From contig JAGWIT010000021.1 in NCBI GenBank assembly GCA_028866155.1, positions 1-15,720 of the forward strand: a stretch of DNA of 15,720 nucleotides, given 5' to 3'. Under the pieces are notes generated by a model. The model searched no databases, was not told where the DNA came from, and saw nothing but the letters and a program-made list of their open reading frames with translations. Source of the stretch: Patescibacteria group bacterium. GTDB taxonomy: Bacteria; Patescibacteriota; Minisyncoccia; Phycocordibacterales; SBAW01. The translations under genes were made by a program, and so were the position numbers. Shown one piece after another: positions 1 through 7,335 of the stretch (position 1 is the first letter of the stretch; the number at the start of each line of letters is the position of its first letter).

Positions 1-36
1 AGCCCACTTCGACATATACATATACCAACTATACCA

Positions 37-1179
37 TTATCGGACTTTTACCCTGAGGAAGCGGTGTTTGCCGATGCGGATGGTGTCTTCTCGTATCTCA
101 TCGTCAATGCTTCCGATTTTTTTGCCGCTTATGACTGAGGAGACCGCGCCTTGCTCAACCAACCGGCGCAACTCGCTTGTCGAAATATCTTTTATGATGT
201 CGCGCAACTTACCGGCGGAGACAGTCGGCACATCGGCCGCCGGCACGCCGCCCTCGCTAAACGTGTTCGTCCAATCATCTTCGGCTTTTTGTGCTGCGTC
301 TTTGCCGTGATACAGCGCAACAATCTCATGTGCCAAGCGCATCTTGGCAACTTTCGGATGACCCTTGAGAATTTCTTTCACCTCGTTCATCGGTACGCGC
401 GTGCATAGCTCAAAGTAGGCGGGCACCTGCTCGTCTGCCATGCTCATCACTTTGCCGAACATGTCATGTGCCGGAGCGGTGAGCGCGATGGTGTTGCCCC
501 AACTGCTGCTCATTTTGCGGCCGTCGAGGCCTTCGATGAGCGGGTTCATCACAATATCCTGCGGACGCTGGCCCATTTTTTCCTGCATCGTGCGGCCGGC
601 GAGGAGATTGAATTTTTGGTCCATGCCGCCAAGCTCGACATCGGCCTTGACCGCCACCGAATCGTAGCCTTGCATCAGCGGGTAAAGCACTTCGCGCAAT
701 GAGACGCGCTTGCCCGCCTTAAGCCGGCGCGCGATGTTGTCGCGCGCGATGAAGTCGGCGACCGAGAAAAGGTCGGCATGCTCGCCTATGTCGCGGTAGG
801 TCAGGGGCACGAGCCATTCGCTGTTGTGGCGAAATTCGACCTTAGAGAGATCGAGTATTCCCCCGACTTGCTCGTAATACGTCTTCATGTTGTGCTCTAT
901 CGCTTCGTGCGTGAGCATCGGGCGCTCGGCTTCCTTGTCGGACGTGTCGCCGATGACCGCGGTAAAGTCGCCCACAATGAGGACGACCTGGTGCCCCAAT
1001 TTTTGAAAGTCGCGCAGTTTAAGCAAGGATACCGCGCGGCCGATGTGGAGGTCGGGCGAGGTCGGGTCTATGCCGAGCTTCACGCGCAACCGCTCGCCCG
1101 AAAGAAGTTTTTTATGAAGCTCGTCTTTGACAATGACTTCGGCCACCCCGCGGGTGAGCAGTTCATCAATCGGATCCAT
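37..1179 (-). CDS. tyrS: Tyrosyl-tRNA synthetase
   Basis: Charges tRNA-Tyr with tyrosine in the cytoplasm. About 380 residues, the usual length for a bacterial TyrRS. Numbering from a GTG 12 bases further upstream, the class I signature is seen as HIGR at about residues 49-52 (inside GIDPTSPDLHIGR), the tyrosine/ATP-site segment GGMDQKFNLLAGR starts near 188, and the KMSSS loop lies at 226-230. The C-terminal part (GAVSSVISGKKIGSID) looks like an S4-type tRNA-binding domain. Two starts are possible: GTG ending at 1191 or ATG at 1179. I prefer the ATG (protein starts MDPIDELL), because a good extended -10 box overlaps the GTG and would leave it outside the transcript. It is divergent from the penicillin-binding protein gene. 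No Shine-Dalgarno is seen. Family assignment is very safe; only the start is open. Confidence 0.95.
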   Translation of the reverse strand: MDPIDELLTRGVAEVIVKDELHKKLLSGERLRVKLGIDPTSPDLHIGRAVSLLKLRDFQKLGHQVVLIVGDFTAVIGDTSDKEAERPMLTHEAIEHNMKTYYEQVGGILDLSKVEFRHNSEWLVPLTYRDIGEHADLFSVADFIARDNIARRLKAGKRVSLREVLYPLMQGYDSVAVKADVELGGMDQKFNLLAGRTMQEKMGQRPQDIVMNPLIEGLDGRKMSSSWGNTIALTAPAHDMFGKVMSMADEQVPAYFELCTRVPMNEVKEILKGHPKVAKMRLAHEIVALYHGKDAAQKAEDDWTNTFSEGGVPAADVPTVSAGKLRDIIKDISTSELRRLVEQGAVSSVISGKKIGSIDDEIREDTIRIGKHRFLRVKVR

Positions 1180-1189
1180 ATATGACAAC

Positions 1190-1198
1190 ACTCTAGCA
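1190..1198 (-). promoter_or_regulatory. Candidate extended -10 promoter of tyrS
   Basis: On the minus strand the sequence reads TGCTAGAGT, an extended -10 (TGn followed by TAGAGT, 4 of 6 to TATAAT). It ends 11 bases before the preferred tyrS ATG, so the predicted transcript would have a leader of only about 4 nt. There is no good -35. Inferred from sequence only. Confidence 0.4.
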
Positions 1199-1216
1199 CA
1201 GCTGTCTTGTTGTCGG

Positions 1217-1222
1217 TATACT
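1217..1222 (+). promoter_or_regulatory. Candidate -10 box giving a leaderless PBP mRNA
   Basis: TATACT (5 of 6 to TATAAT) ends exactly 7 bases before the A of the ATG at 1229, so the expected transcription start falls on the start codon itself. There is no Shine-Dalgarno upstream of this ATG, which fits a leaderless mRNA. No convincing -35 is seen at 16-18 bp spacing. Confidence 0.45.
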
Positions 1223-1228
1223 TGTGGA

Positions 1229-3439
1229 ATGCAGCGCTTCGTGCGTCTCTTGAAAAAGAGTTTTCGCTATGTACGAAAACACAAATGGAAGATTATTGTG
1301 TGGGGCTTGGGCGCATTCTTTTTTTTGACGGGCCTCCTGCTGTTGTGGGCGGCGACGCTCCCCCTGCCCGACCTGACCTCGCTCTCGCAGATCCGCGTCG
1401 ACCAATCGGTCAAAATTTATGACCGCACCGGACAGGTCCTGCTCTACTCGCTCAACAATAACGATGTACAGCGCACCGTCGTGCCGCTTAGCCAAGTGTC
1501 TTCCAACATAGAGGATGCCATCATCGCGATAGAGGACCCGACCTTCTACCAGAACAACGGCATAGACCCGAAGGCTATTCTGCGCTCGATCTACGTTGAC
1601 GTTACGCACCTCGGCGCCGCGCAGGGCGGCTCGACACTGACCCAGCAGGTCATTAAAAACACGGTCTTAACCGACGACAAAAGCATCGCGCGAAAGATCA
1701 AGGAGTGGGTACTGGCTTTAAAGCTTACCCGCGCTCTCACGAAGCAGCAGATACTCGAACTCTACGTCAACCAAGTGCCGTTTGGCGGCAGCTTGTACGG
1801 GGTTGAGGAGGCGTCGCAGACCTTCTTTGGCATACCGGCGGCTAACGACGACCTCGCGCAGGCGGCATATCTCGCCGCGGTCTTGCCCGCGCCTTCCTAC
1901 TACTCGCCGTACGGCAACAACAAAAGCTCGCTGGACGCGCGCAAAAACCTCGTGCTCCAAAAAATGTATCAGGCGGGATATATCACGATCCAGCAGGAAA
2001 CGTCTGCCGAGGCCGAGCAGGTCGCCTTTATGCCGCAAAAAACGACTTCGATAACCGCGCCGCACTTCGTCTTTTATGTTCAGCAGTATCTGGAGAATAA
2101 ATATGGCGCGGATGCGCTCCAGACCAGCGGCTGGAAGGTCACCACGACGCTTGACGCCGACCTGCAGGTGCAGGCCGAGACGATCGTCAAGCAAAACGCA
2201 CTGAGCAATGCGACCAAATTTAACGCGAGTAACGCGGGGCTTATCGCGCTTGACCCCAACAACGGGCAGATACTCGCGATGGTCGGTTCGCGCAATTATT
2301 TTGATAAGCAGATTGACGGCGCCTACAACGTGACGCTCGCCGACCGCCAGCCGGGCTCGGCCTTTAAGCCCTTTGTCTATGCCGAAGCGTTCAGCCAAGG
2401 CTACACGCCCGACACGGTGCTGTTTGACGTGCCGACGCAGTTCTCGACCCAATGTTCGGCTGCAGATGTGAGCAACGACACACCCCCCTGCTACTCGCCG
2501 GTCGACTATGACAACCTGTTTCGCGGGCCGATGACGCTGCGCGACGCCATCGCGCAGTCTATTAACGTGCCGTCGGTCAAGCTCCTCTATCTCACCGGGA
2601 TCAGTAACTCGCTCCAGCTTGCCAAGTCGATGGGGATCTCCACCCTCGGCGACCCCAACCAATACGGCCTCACCTTGGTGCTCGGCGGCGGCGAAGTAAC
2701 CCTGCTCGACATGACGAGCGCCTATGGCACGTTCGCGACCGGCGGCACGCACTACCCGGCGACCGCAGTGCTTAAAATCGAGGACCAGAACGGCAATGTT
2801 ATCGAAGACAACTCCCAGCCTGCCGGCACCCAAGTGGTGTCGTCGCAAGTCGCCAATGAAATAAACGATGTGCTCTCCGACCCGGTGGCGCGTGCGCCCT
2901 TGGGCGAGAATGAGTATCTGCAGTTTGCCGGACACGATGTCGCGGTCAAGACCGGCACCACCAACAACTACAAAGACGCGTGGACTATCGGCTACACACC
3001 CAACCTCGTCGTTGGCATCTGGGCGGGCAACAACGACAATACCTCGATGGTGCGCAAGGTGTCGGGCTTCATCGTCGGCCCGATGTGGAACGCCGTGATG
3101 CAGTACGCAATAAATAAATACCCGATCGAGTACTTTACCCGCACACAGGTCAGCGAGAGCAATCCCAAGCCGCAGATGCAGGGCAATTGGCAGGTGGCGG
3201 GCCAAGACGGGCAGCTCCACGAGCTCCTCTATTGGGTCGATCGGACAAACCCCAACGGCCCGGTACCAACGAATCCTGCCCAAGACCCACAGTTCAACAA
3301 CTGGGACACCGCGCTCCATGTGTGGGCCAACGCCAATGGCTACGGCCCCAATTCTCCGCAACTAAAACCGTACACGCAATTCCCCGCTCTCCTGCCGGGC
3401 TTTGTCTTCCCAACCGCAACGACTACCCCGACGCAGTAA
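1229..3439 (+). CDS. Class A penicillin-binding protein (glycosyltransferase-transpeptidase)
   Basis: Bifunctional peptidoglycan synthase of 736 residues, anchored in the membrane. A basic N-tail is followed by one membrane span (about residues 21-43). The GT51 domain shows the catalytic Glu in EDPTFYQNNG (101-110), GGSTLTQQ (133-140) and LELYVNQVPFGG (176-187). The transpeptidase domain shows SAFK with nucleophile Ser377, the SIN motif at 444-446 and KTG at 574-576. The C-terminus is a Pro/Thr/Asn-rich tail with no clear domain. The His usually found in the first GT51 motif (ExxxFxxHxG) is Asn109 here. The frame is open 34 codons further upstream, into tyrS, but that stretch is not PBP-like; the ATG chosen gives the normal cytoplasmic tail and fits the -10 box at 1217. 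The gene is convergent with the ybjQ-like gene, with 2 bases between the stops. It implies a peptidoglycan wall. Confidence 0.95.
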   Translation: MQRFVRLLKKSFRYVRKHKWKIIVWGLGAFFFLTGLLLLWAATLPLPDLTSLSQIRVDQSVKIYDRTGQVLLYSLNNNDVQRTVVPLSQVSSNIEDAIIAIEDPTFYQNNGIDPKAILRSIYVDVTHLGAAQGGSTLTQQVIKNTVLTDDKSIARKIKEWVLALKLTRALTKQQILELYVNQVPFGGSLYGVEEASQTFFGIPAANDDLAQAAYLAAVLPAPSYYSPYGNNKSSLDARKNLVLQKMYQAGYITIQQETSAEAEQVAFMPQKTTSITAPHFVFYVQQYLENKYGADALQTSGWKVTTTLDADLQVQAETIVKQNALSNATKFNASNAGLIALDPNNGQILAMVGSRNYFDKQIDGAYNVTLADRQPGSAFKPFVYAEAFSQGYTPDTVLFDVPTQFSTQCSAADVSNDTPPCYSPVDYDNLFRGPMTLRDAIAQSINVPSVKLLYLTGISNSLQLAKSMGISTLGDPNQYGLTLVLGGGEVTLLDMTSAYGTFATGGTHYPATAVLKIEDQNGNVIEDNSQPAGTQVVSSQVANEINDVLSDPVARAPLGENEYLQFAGHDVAVKTGTTNNYKDAWTIGYTPNLVVGIWAGNNDNTSMVRKVSGFIVGPMWNAVMQYAINKYPIEYFTRTQVSESNPKPQMQGNWQVAGQDGQLHELLYWVDRTNPNGPVPTNPAQDPQFNNWDTALHVWANANGYGPNSPQLKPYTQFPALLPGFVFPTATTTPTQ

Positions 3440-3441
3440 AA

Positions 3442-3783
3442 TTATTTTTTCTCAACCACAACTGCGGTGCCGTAGGCTAAGACCTCGGTAATGCCCGCGC
3501 CGAGCTCGGTGGCGTCGTAGCGCAGGCCCACGACGGCGTTGGCGCCCAACTCGGCCGCATGCTCAAGAAGCAGATCAAATGCGTGGGCGCGCGACTTTTC
3601 GCTAAGCGCAGTGAAGAGCGATATATTGCCGCCGAAAAGGCTTTGCAAGCCTGCTCCAACAGAACCCACAATAGAACGAGAGCGCACAATAATCCCGCGA
3701 GCCACGCCCAAATTCTTAACGGTGTTGTACCCCGCAATCTCAAAAGTAGTCGAAACCATGCTGTGATCAATTTGATTTTTCAT
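3442..3783 (-). CDS. YbjQ/UPF0145 family protein
   Basis: A small cytoplasmic protein of 113 residues. The sequence matches the YbjQ (UPF0145, DUF74) family: STTFEIAGYNTVKNLGVARG near the N-terminus, a central segment with SRSIVGSVGAGLQSLFGG, then ELGANAVVGLRYDAT and a hydrophobic C-terminal strand. The family forms oligomeric rings and is often called heavy-metal binding, but its physiological role is not established and nothing here adds to that. It is slightly longer than the typical member (about 105 residues); a second ATG eight codons in (MVSTTFEI) could be the true start. A perfect TATAAT lies upstream, suggesting its own promoter with a leader of about 7 nt. It lies downstream of rdgB and converges with the PBP gene. 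Confidence 0.85.
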   Translation of the reverse strand: MKNQIDHSMVSTTFEIAGYNTVKNLGVARGIIVRSRSIVGSVGAGLQSLFGGNISLFTALSEKSRAHAFDLLLEHAAELGANAVVGLRYDATELGAGITEVLAYGTAVVVEKK

Positions 3784-3796
3784 AGGTAGTTTATTA

Positions 3797-3802
3797 ATTA
3801 TA
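3797..3802 (-). promoter_or_regulatory. Candidate -10 box for the ybjQ-like gene
   Basis: A perfect TATAAT on the minus strand ends 14 bases before the ATG at 3783, giving a predicted leader of about 7 nt. No -35 match is seen at normal spacing, so it is a -10-only call in an AT-rich spacer. Confidence 0.4.
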
Positions 3803-3812
3803 AACGCGTTTC

Positions 3813-3851
3813 AAAGTTGATCCGGAATGCACAACTTTTTTTTATTTTTTC
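3813..3851 (+). terminator. Hairpin plus T-run, possible terminator
   Basis: AAAGTTG at 3813-3819 and CAACTTT at 3832-3838 form a perfect 7-bp stem with a 12-nt loop, followed directly by a long T-rich run (3836-3851). It reads as an intrinsic terminator on the plus strand, where it would stop read-through from the PBP gene before it runs antisense to rdgB. On the minus strand it lies just after the rdgB stop but has no U-tract there. The stem is A/T-rich and so weak. Confidence 0.4.
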
Positions 3852-4430
3852 CCCTCGTATCTCGAATAAATGTGACCAGCAACAAGTTCTTTTTGTAAAA
3901 TCTCTCGCATCTTCTTGAGCGCCTTGCCGCGATGGCTTATTGCCGATTTCTCCTCCATCGTCATTTCGGCGTATGTTTTTTGCGAACCTTCAGGTAAAAA
4001 TATAGTATCCCAGCCAAATTTAGCCTCCATGGTTGGTTTTACAATCGAGCCACGCGTCTCCCCTTCAAAAAACTGGGCCACTCCTTTTTCGTCTACATAT
4101 CCGATAATTGTTTTTGCCCGCGCGGCGCTCCCGAACACCTCGGACAATTTGTAGATGCCTTCAGCGCCGATGGCTTGTAAAAACCACTTGTTGAGCGGGC
4201 CGGGTAAACCGTTCATTCCGTCGAGGTAGAGCGAGGTGTCCTCGACCATGAGCGTGCTCCCGTGGCGCAGAGTCATGCGAGCTTCGAACAATTTCGAAGC
4301 GATGATCTTGTGTGCATCCAGCTCCTGGATCTCCTGCAGATCCATGTCCATCTGCTCAACCTCGGGCAAAACAGCCTTAACCTCGGCGAATTTATGTTTG
4401 CTCCCGGTAATAAAATACAGTGCCGTGCAT
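3842..4430 (-). CDS. rdgB: RdgB/HAM1 non-canonical purine NTP pyrophosphatase, 5' end off-frame
   Basis: Hydrolyses dITP/ITP/XTP to the monophosphate plus pyrophosphate, keeping deaminated purines out of nucleic acids. Family motifs are clear: ITGSKHKF near the N-terminus (substrate loop), VEDTSLYLDG, NGLPGPLNKW, then FGWDTIFLPEGSQKTYAEM and EEKSAISHRGKAL near the C-terminus. About 195 residues, normal for the family. The start is the problem. The conserved N-terminus runs in frame directly after the dnaN stop (4430-4432) with no ATG, GTG or TTG before ITGSKHKF. An ATG overlaps the dnaN stop (TAATG, 4428-4430) but is one base out of frame. Removing one G from the GG just after it gives MHALYFITGSKHKF. 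The first in-frame TTG (4367-4369) would delete the substrate loop. Most likely a sequence error or a real frameshift. It is probably translationally coupled to dnaN. Confidence 0.85.
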
Positions 4431-5527
4431 TACCGATTCATTGGCATTGCTAGGTAAAAGAAACTCTCATCGGCGGCGTCTTTTATTAAAAGGGGTTTGC
4501 CGGGGCCGTTGGAGTGGATGCGGACACTCTCTCCACTAATGGCTTGCAAGGAGTCGGCCAAGTAGCGGCCGTTGAAGTTCATCGCTGCAGCATCGCCTTG
4601 GATGGTGGCGCGCACAGTTGAGACCTGCTCGCCGACATCGGGGTTGCGCGAGGTTAAGAGAATAGCTTTTTTAGCGGGCTCGATTTGCAAAGACACCTGT
4701 GAGAATTTATCGGCGAAGATAGAGAGGGACTTAAGCGCGGCTGCAAAATCTTCACGCAGAATGACCGCCTCGGTCGAGAACGACTTGGGGATAATTTGCC
4801 GATAATTGGGGAACGCGCCGTCGATGAGCCGACTGGTGCAGTAGACCTCGCCAATGTGGGTCGAGAGCTGGTTGTCGTTGTAATAGACTTCAACATCACC
4901 ACTAACACCCTCTAGTATACGCACCAGCTCCGCCGCGTTGCGCGCAGGGAAAAGGAGTTGCGGCACACTCCCGCCGACGCGCAGAGGCACCGTTTTCTCC
5001 GCAAGCCTAAAGGAGTCGGTTGCCGCAGCGGTGAGCTTCCCCGCTTCACCAAACAACAGGACACTTTGAAGCTCGGGTTTGATAGCCGAGGTTGAGGCAC
5101 AATATCCCACACTCCGGATAGCGCGCATGAGGTCGCTTGATTTTGCGCTAAACGAGCGTTCTGCTGACACCCGCGGCAATATGGGGAAATCTTCATGCGG
5201 CACCGTCTTCATCGACGCAGTAGCACGCTCTGCTTCCACCTTAAGCACCTCGCCCTTGAGTTCTACCGAAACCGTCTTTCCTTTTATGTTCGACAAAAAT
5301 CCATACAATATCGCGCCCGGCACCGCAACCACCCCCTCGCCCAAGACCTTAGCGGCAATCGTTATCTCAACCCCACACTCAAGGTTGGTTGCGCGCAGTA
5401 TGACGCGCCCGCCATCGGCCGAAAGTAGGATGCTCCCCAACACCGGCAAATTAGCGCGGCGCTCGACAAACCGCACCGAAGTCGCCACTGCCCCAAGAAG
5501 TTGTTCAACTATACATTCAAATTTCAT
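4430..5527 (-). CDS. dnaN: DNA polymerase III beta sliding clamp
   Basis: Forms the ring that tethers the replicative polymerase to DNA. The 365-residue length is standard for the three-domain clamp. The N-terminus (MKFECIVEQLLGAVATSVRF), the LPVLGSILL segment, the inter-domain part HEDFPILPRV and the C-terminal FFYLAMPMNR all match the family; the last corresponds to the usual MPMR(L) end by which each subunit closes the ring and presents its partner pocket. The ATG at 5527 gives the expected N-terminus. It is co-directional with dnaA, 206 bp downstream of it, and its stop overlaps the rdgB ATG by one base (TAATG). A purine-rich AAAAGAG lies just before the ATG but is too close for a good Shine-Dalgarno. 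Confidence 0.97.
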   Translation of the reverse strand: MKFECIVEQLLGAVATSVRFVERRANLPVLGSILLSADGGRVILRATNLECGVEITIAAKVLGEGVVAVPGAILYGFLSNIKGKTVSVELKGEVLKVEAERATASMKTVPHEDFPILPRVSAERSFSAKSSDLMRAIRSVGYCASTSAIKPELQSVLLFGEAGKLTAAATDSFRLAEKTVPLRVGGSVPQLLFPARNAAELVRILEGVSGDVEVYYNDNQLSTHIGEVYCTSRLIDGAFPNYRQIIPKSFSTEAVILREDFAAALKSLSIFADKFSQVSLQIEPAKKAILLTSRNPDVGEQVSTVRATIQGDAAAMNFNGRYLADSLQAISGESVRIHSNGPGKPLLIKDAADESFFYLAMPMNR

Positions 5528-5733
5528 ACTCTTTTCATAACTTCTTTAAATAAAAGATTACTACTATTAGGGGTGTTGATAGGTGGAAAAGTTTTTATAC
5601 GTTGCGGTGTGGGGATATTTTTTGCGCCAGTGATTTGGTTGTTTGGTGATAAAACAGGACTTGTGGTGGGGATAAACTTTTTTCTTCATCTACTGTTCAT
5701 GTTGTCCACCAGCTGTTTTACCACTTCTCCCCA
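5528..5733. other. dnaA-dnaN spacer with degenerate DnaA boxes, candidate oriC
   Basis: No gene is supported in this spacer. Compared with the consensus TTATCCACA it holds TTATCCCCA (minus, 5667-5675, 8 of 9), TTATCACCA (minus, 5644-5652, 7 of 9), TTTTCCACC (minus, 5582-5590, 7 of 9) and TTGTCCACC (plus, 5702-5710, 7 of 9). On the dnaN side lies an AT-rich stretch (5531-5560) and then ATTACTACTATTA (5557-5569), which resembles DnaA-trio repeats, although its orientation to the nearest box is opposite to the known arrangement. The dnaN promoter should also be here, but I could not place it with confidence. Confidence 0.5.
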
Positions 5734-7074
5734 TCATTTCAACATGAGTCTGATTTGATGGAGTTCTTGGTTGAGGATGCTGTCGCTACGCAGGTCGTTC
5801 TTAATTTTTTCGCAGGAGTGTATGACGGTTGTGTGGTCACGGCCGCCCATTTTATCGCCGATGGTCGGGAATGAGATGCGAAAATCCTCGCGCAGGAGAA
5901 ACATAATGACCTGCCGCGGCCGGACGACCTCTTTGCGGCGCGTCTTTTCATAGATGCTGTTTTCCTCGACGCCATAAAAATTAGCGATGGTCTTGACAAC
6001 TTCTTGGACCGACACGGTCTTTTTAATGGCGCTCCCCATGCCGCGCAGGAGTGTTTTTGCATCACTCAGCTCGAGTGGCTCGCCGCGCATCTCAAACTGT
6101 ATCAACAAAGTGTTGAGCGCGCCTTCGAGCTCGCGGACGTTGCCCTCGACGGTGGTGGCGATATACTCGAGCACCTCGTCGGGTAAAATAACGTTATGTT
6201 GGGCCGCTTTTGTGCGCACGATGGCCAGGCGCGACTGGTGATCTGGTGGCGTGATAGAGACGACCATGCCGGCGGCAAAGCGCGATTTGAGCCGGTCTTC
6301 AAGATTTTGGATGACATTGGGGTGTTGGTCGCTGGAGAAGACCAGCTGTTTGTTGTTATCATGCAGATAATTAAAGAGATGAAAGAATTCCTCCTTTATT
6401 TTGTCGCGGCCGGCCAAAAACTGAACGTCATCCATAACCAGGAGGTCGTACTGCCGGTATTTTTCTTTAAAGCTCTGAACTTTGCCGCTTTGGAGCGCCG
6501 AAACATAATCCATCGAGAACTTCTCGGTGGTGACGTAATACACTTTTCGCTCGGCATTCTGCCTAAAATGGTTGCCCACCGCCTGGATGAGGTGCGTCTT
6601 GCCGAGGCCGGTCGGTCCGTAGATAAACAGCGGGTTGTAGGCGATGCCCGGCTTGCGGATGACCGCCTGCGCCGCCGCGTGCGCGAGCTCGTTAAACGGC
6701 CCGACCACGAATGAGGAGAGGGTGAAGCGCGGATTGAGGTTGGTGCTCTGGTGCACGGCCTCCAGAGGCAGTTCGGATACCGCCGCCGCGGAGGTGCGCA
6801 CCACCTCCTCGGCGGTTTTTTTGGGGCCGCGGGATATCACATATTCGACGGCGCGGATATTTTCGGACAGGCCGCGCAAGGAGCGCAAGATATCCTTGTG
6901 AAATTTGGTCGAAAGCCAATCGCGCGCGAACTGCGAGGGCACGCCGAGATACACCACCCCGTCCTCGATGCGGGTGATGTGTGTGTCCTTGAACCACGTA
7001 TTGAAATTGGGCTTTGAGATGGTTAGTTCGAGCTCCACCAAAGCGTTTTCCCAAAGTTCTTTCGTGGTAGTCAT
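5734..7074 (-). CDS. dnaA: Chromosomal replication initiator DnaA
   Basis: Binds DnaA boxes at oriC, melts the duplex and loads the helicase; also a transcription factor. 446 residues, normal length. Domain I lies at about 1-80 (ELWENALVELELTISKPNF), followed by a short linker. The AAA+ domain has Walker A GPTGLGKT (153-160), Walker B LLVMDDVQFL (211-220) and sensor II in GNVRELEGAL (311-320). The domain IV helix-turn-helix ends in the DnaA signature GGRDHTTVIHS (410-420), so recognition of the standard 9-mer box is expected. The ATG at 7074 gives a complete domain I. A good promoter lies upstream (TTGACG, 17 bp, TATGCT) with DnaA-box-like motifs just behind its -35, suggesting autoregulation. 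It is divergent from rpmH. Confidence 0.98.
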   Translation of the reverse strand: MTTTKELWENALVELELTISKPNFNTWFKDTHITRIEDGVVYLGVPSQFARDWLSTKFHKDILRSLRGLSENIRAVEYVISRGPKKTAEEVVRTSAAAVSELPLEAVHQSTNLNPRFTLSSFVVGPFNELAHAAAQAVIRKPGIAYNPLFIYGPTGLGKTHLIQAVGNHFRQNAERKVYYVTTEKFSMDYVSALQSGKVQSFKEKYRQYDLLVMDDVQFLAGRDKIKEEFFHLFNYLHDNNKQLVFSSDQHPNVIQNLEDRLKSRFAAGMVVSITPPDHQSRLAIVRTKAAQHNVILPDEVLEYIATTVEGNVRELEGALNTLLIQFEMRGEPLELSDAKTLLRGMGSAIKKTVSVQEVVKTIANFYGVEENSIYEKTRRKEVVRPRQVIMFLLREDFRISFPTIGDKMGGRDHTTVIHSCEKIKNDLRSDSILNQELHQIRLMLK

Positions 7075-7092
7075 AGCGGGAGCAGTTACACC

Positions 7093-7121
7093 AGCATACG
7101 CGCATCAGAGCACCCCGTCAA
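7093..7121 (-). promoter_or_regulatory. Candidate dnaA promoter
   Basis: On the minus strand, -35 TTGACG (7116-7121, 5 of 6 to consensus) is followed after exactly 17 bp by -10 TATGCT (7093-7098, 4 of 6). The predicted start is near 7086, giving a leader of about 12 nt. The back of the -35 is 12 bases from the first DnaA-box-like motif. Confidence 0.55.
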
Positions 7122-7132
7122 AAATCGCAATT

Positions 7133-7164
7133 TTGTGCACAAGCTGTGGAAGAATTGTGCATAA
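7133..7164 (+). promoter_or_regulatory. Three phased DnaA-box-like motifs
   Basis: TGTGCACAA (7134-7142), TGTGGAAGA (7145-7153) and TGTGCATAA (7156-7164) are in the same orientation with starts exactly 11 bp apart. Against TGTGGATAA, the complement of the consensus box, they score 7, 7 and 8 of 9. The first is part of the palindrome TTGTGCACAA (7133-7142). The third overlaps the -35 and spacer of the rpmH promoter. The array lies between the divergent dnaA and rpmH promoters and is probably a DnaA operator or part of oriC. Confidence 0.55.
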
Positions 7165-7183
7165 CTCGTTTTTAGTTTATAGT
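7155..7183 (+). promoter_or_regulatory. Candidate rpmH operon promoter (leaderless)
   Basis: -35 TTGTGC (7155-7160) is separated by exactly 17 bp from -10 TATAGT (7178-7183, 5 of 6). The -10 ends 7 bases before the A of the rpmH ATG, so transcription would start at the start codon. This matches the geometry seen at the PBP gene. Confidence 0.55.
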
Positions 7184-7189
7184 TGTGTC

Positions 7190-7324
7190 ATGTCTCAAAC
7201 CTACCAGCCGAAAAAGCGTCGCCGCGCGCGCGTGCACGGGTTCCTCAAGCGCATGAGCTCAGCTGGAGGCCGCGCTACCGTCAAGCGCCGGGCGCGCAAG
7301 GGGCGCAAACGCCTGAGCGCGTAG
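7190..7324 (+). CDS. rpmH: 50S ribosomal protein L34
   Basis: A 44-residue, very basic ribosomal protein of the large subunit. The family core is visible: TYQPKKRRRARVHGFLKRM near the N-terminus, then GGRATVKRRARKGRKRLSA at the end. Length and composition are typical. The frame is open upstream, but the ATG at 7190 is the only start giving a normal L34. It is the first gene of the conserved rpmH-rnpA-yidC-jag cluster, divergent from dnaA, and 11 bases upstream of rnpA. No Shine-Dalgarno is present and the promoter geometry predicts a leaderless mRNA. DnaA-box-like motifs overlap that promoter, so expression may follow DnaA activity (inference). Confidence 0.97.
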   Translation: MSQTYQPKKRRRARVHGFLKRMSSAGGRATVKRRARKGRKRLSA

Positions 7325-7335
7325 CTTTTTGTGCT

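Noticed and set aside
1..36. Possible start of another minus-strand gene at 13-15 (ATG, reading MSKWA off the left edge) with a TATAGT box at 28-33
   Set aside because: Only five codons are inside the window, so coding cannot be supported. The box is noted but could be chance in an AT-rich tail of tyrS.
1718..3361. Long open frame (547 codons) antisense to the PBP gene
   Set aside because: Its product is Arg/Val/His-rich with no recognisable domain, and the plus strand there encodes a complete PBP with all motifs. It is an open-frame artefact of codon bias.
5501..5758. Open frame of 85 codons on the plus strand across the dnaA-dnaN spacer
   Set aside because: It overlaps the ends of both genes and has a hydrophobic but nondescript product. 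The spacer is better explained by DnaA boxes and an AT-rich element.
6196..6714. Open frame of 172 codons antisense to dnaA
   Set aside because: The opposite strand encodes the Walker and sensor motifs of DnaA, and the antisense product has no family features.
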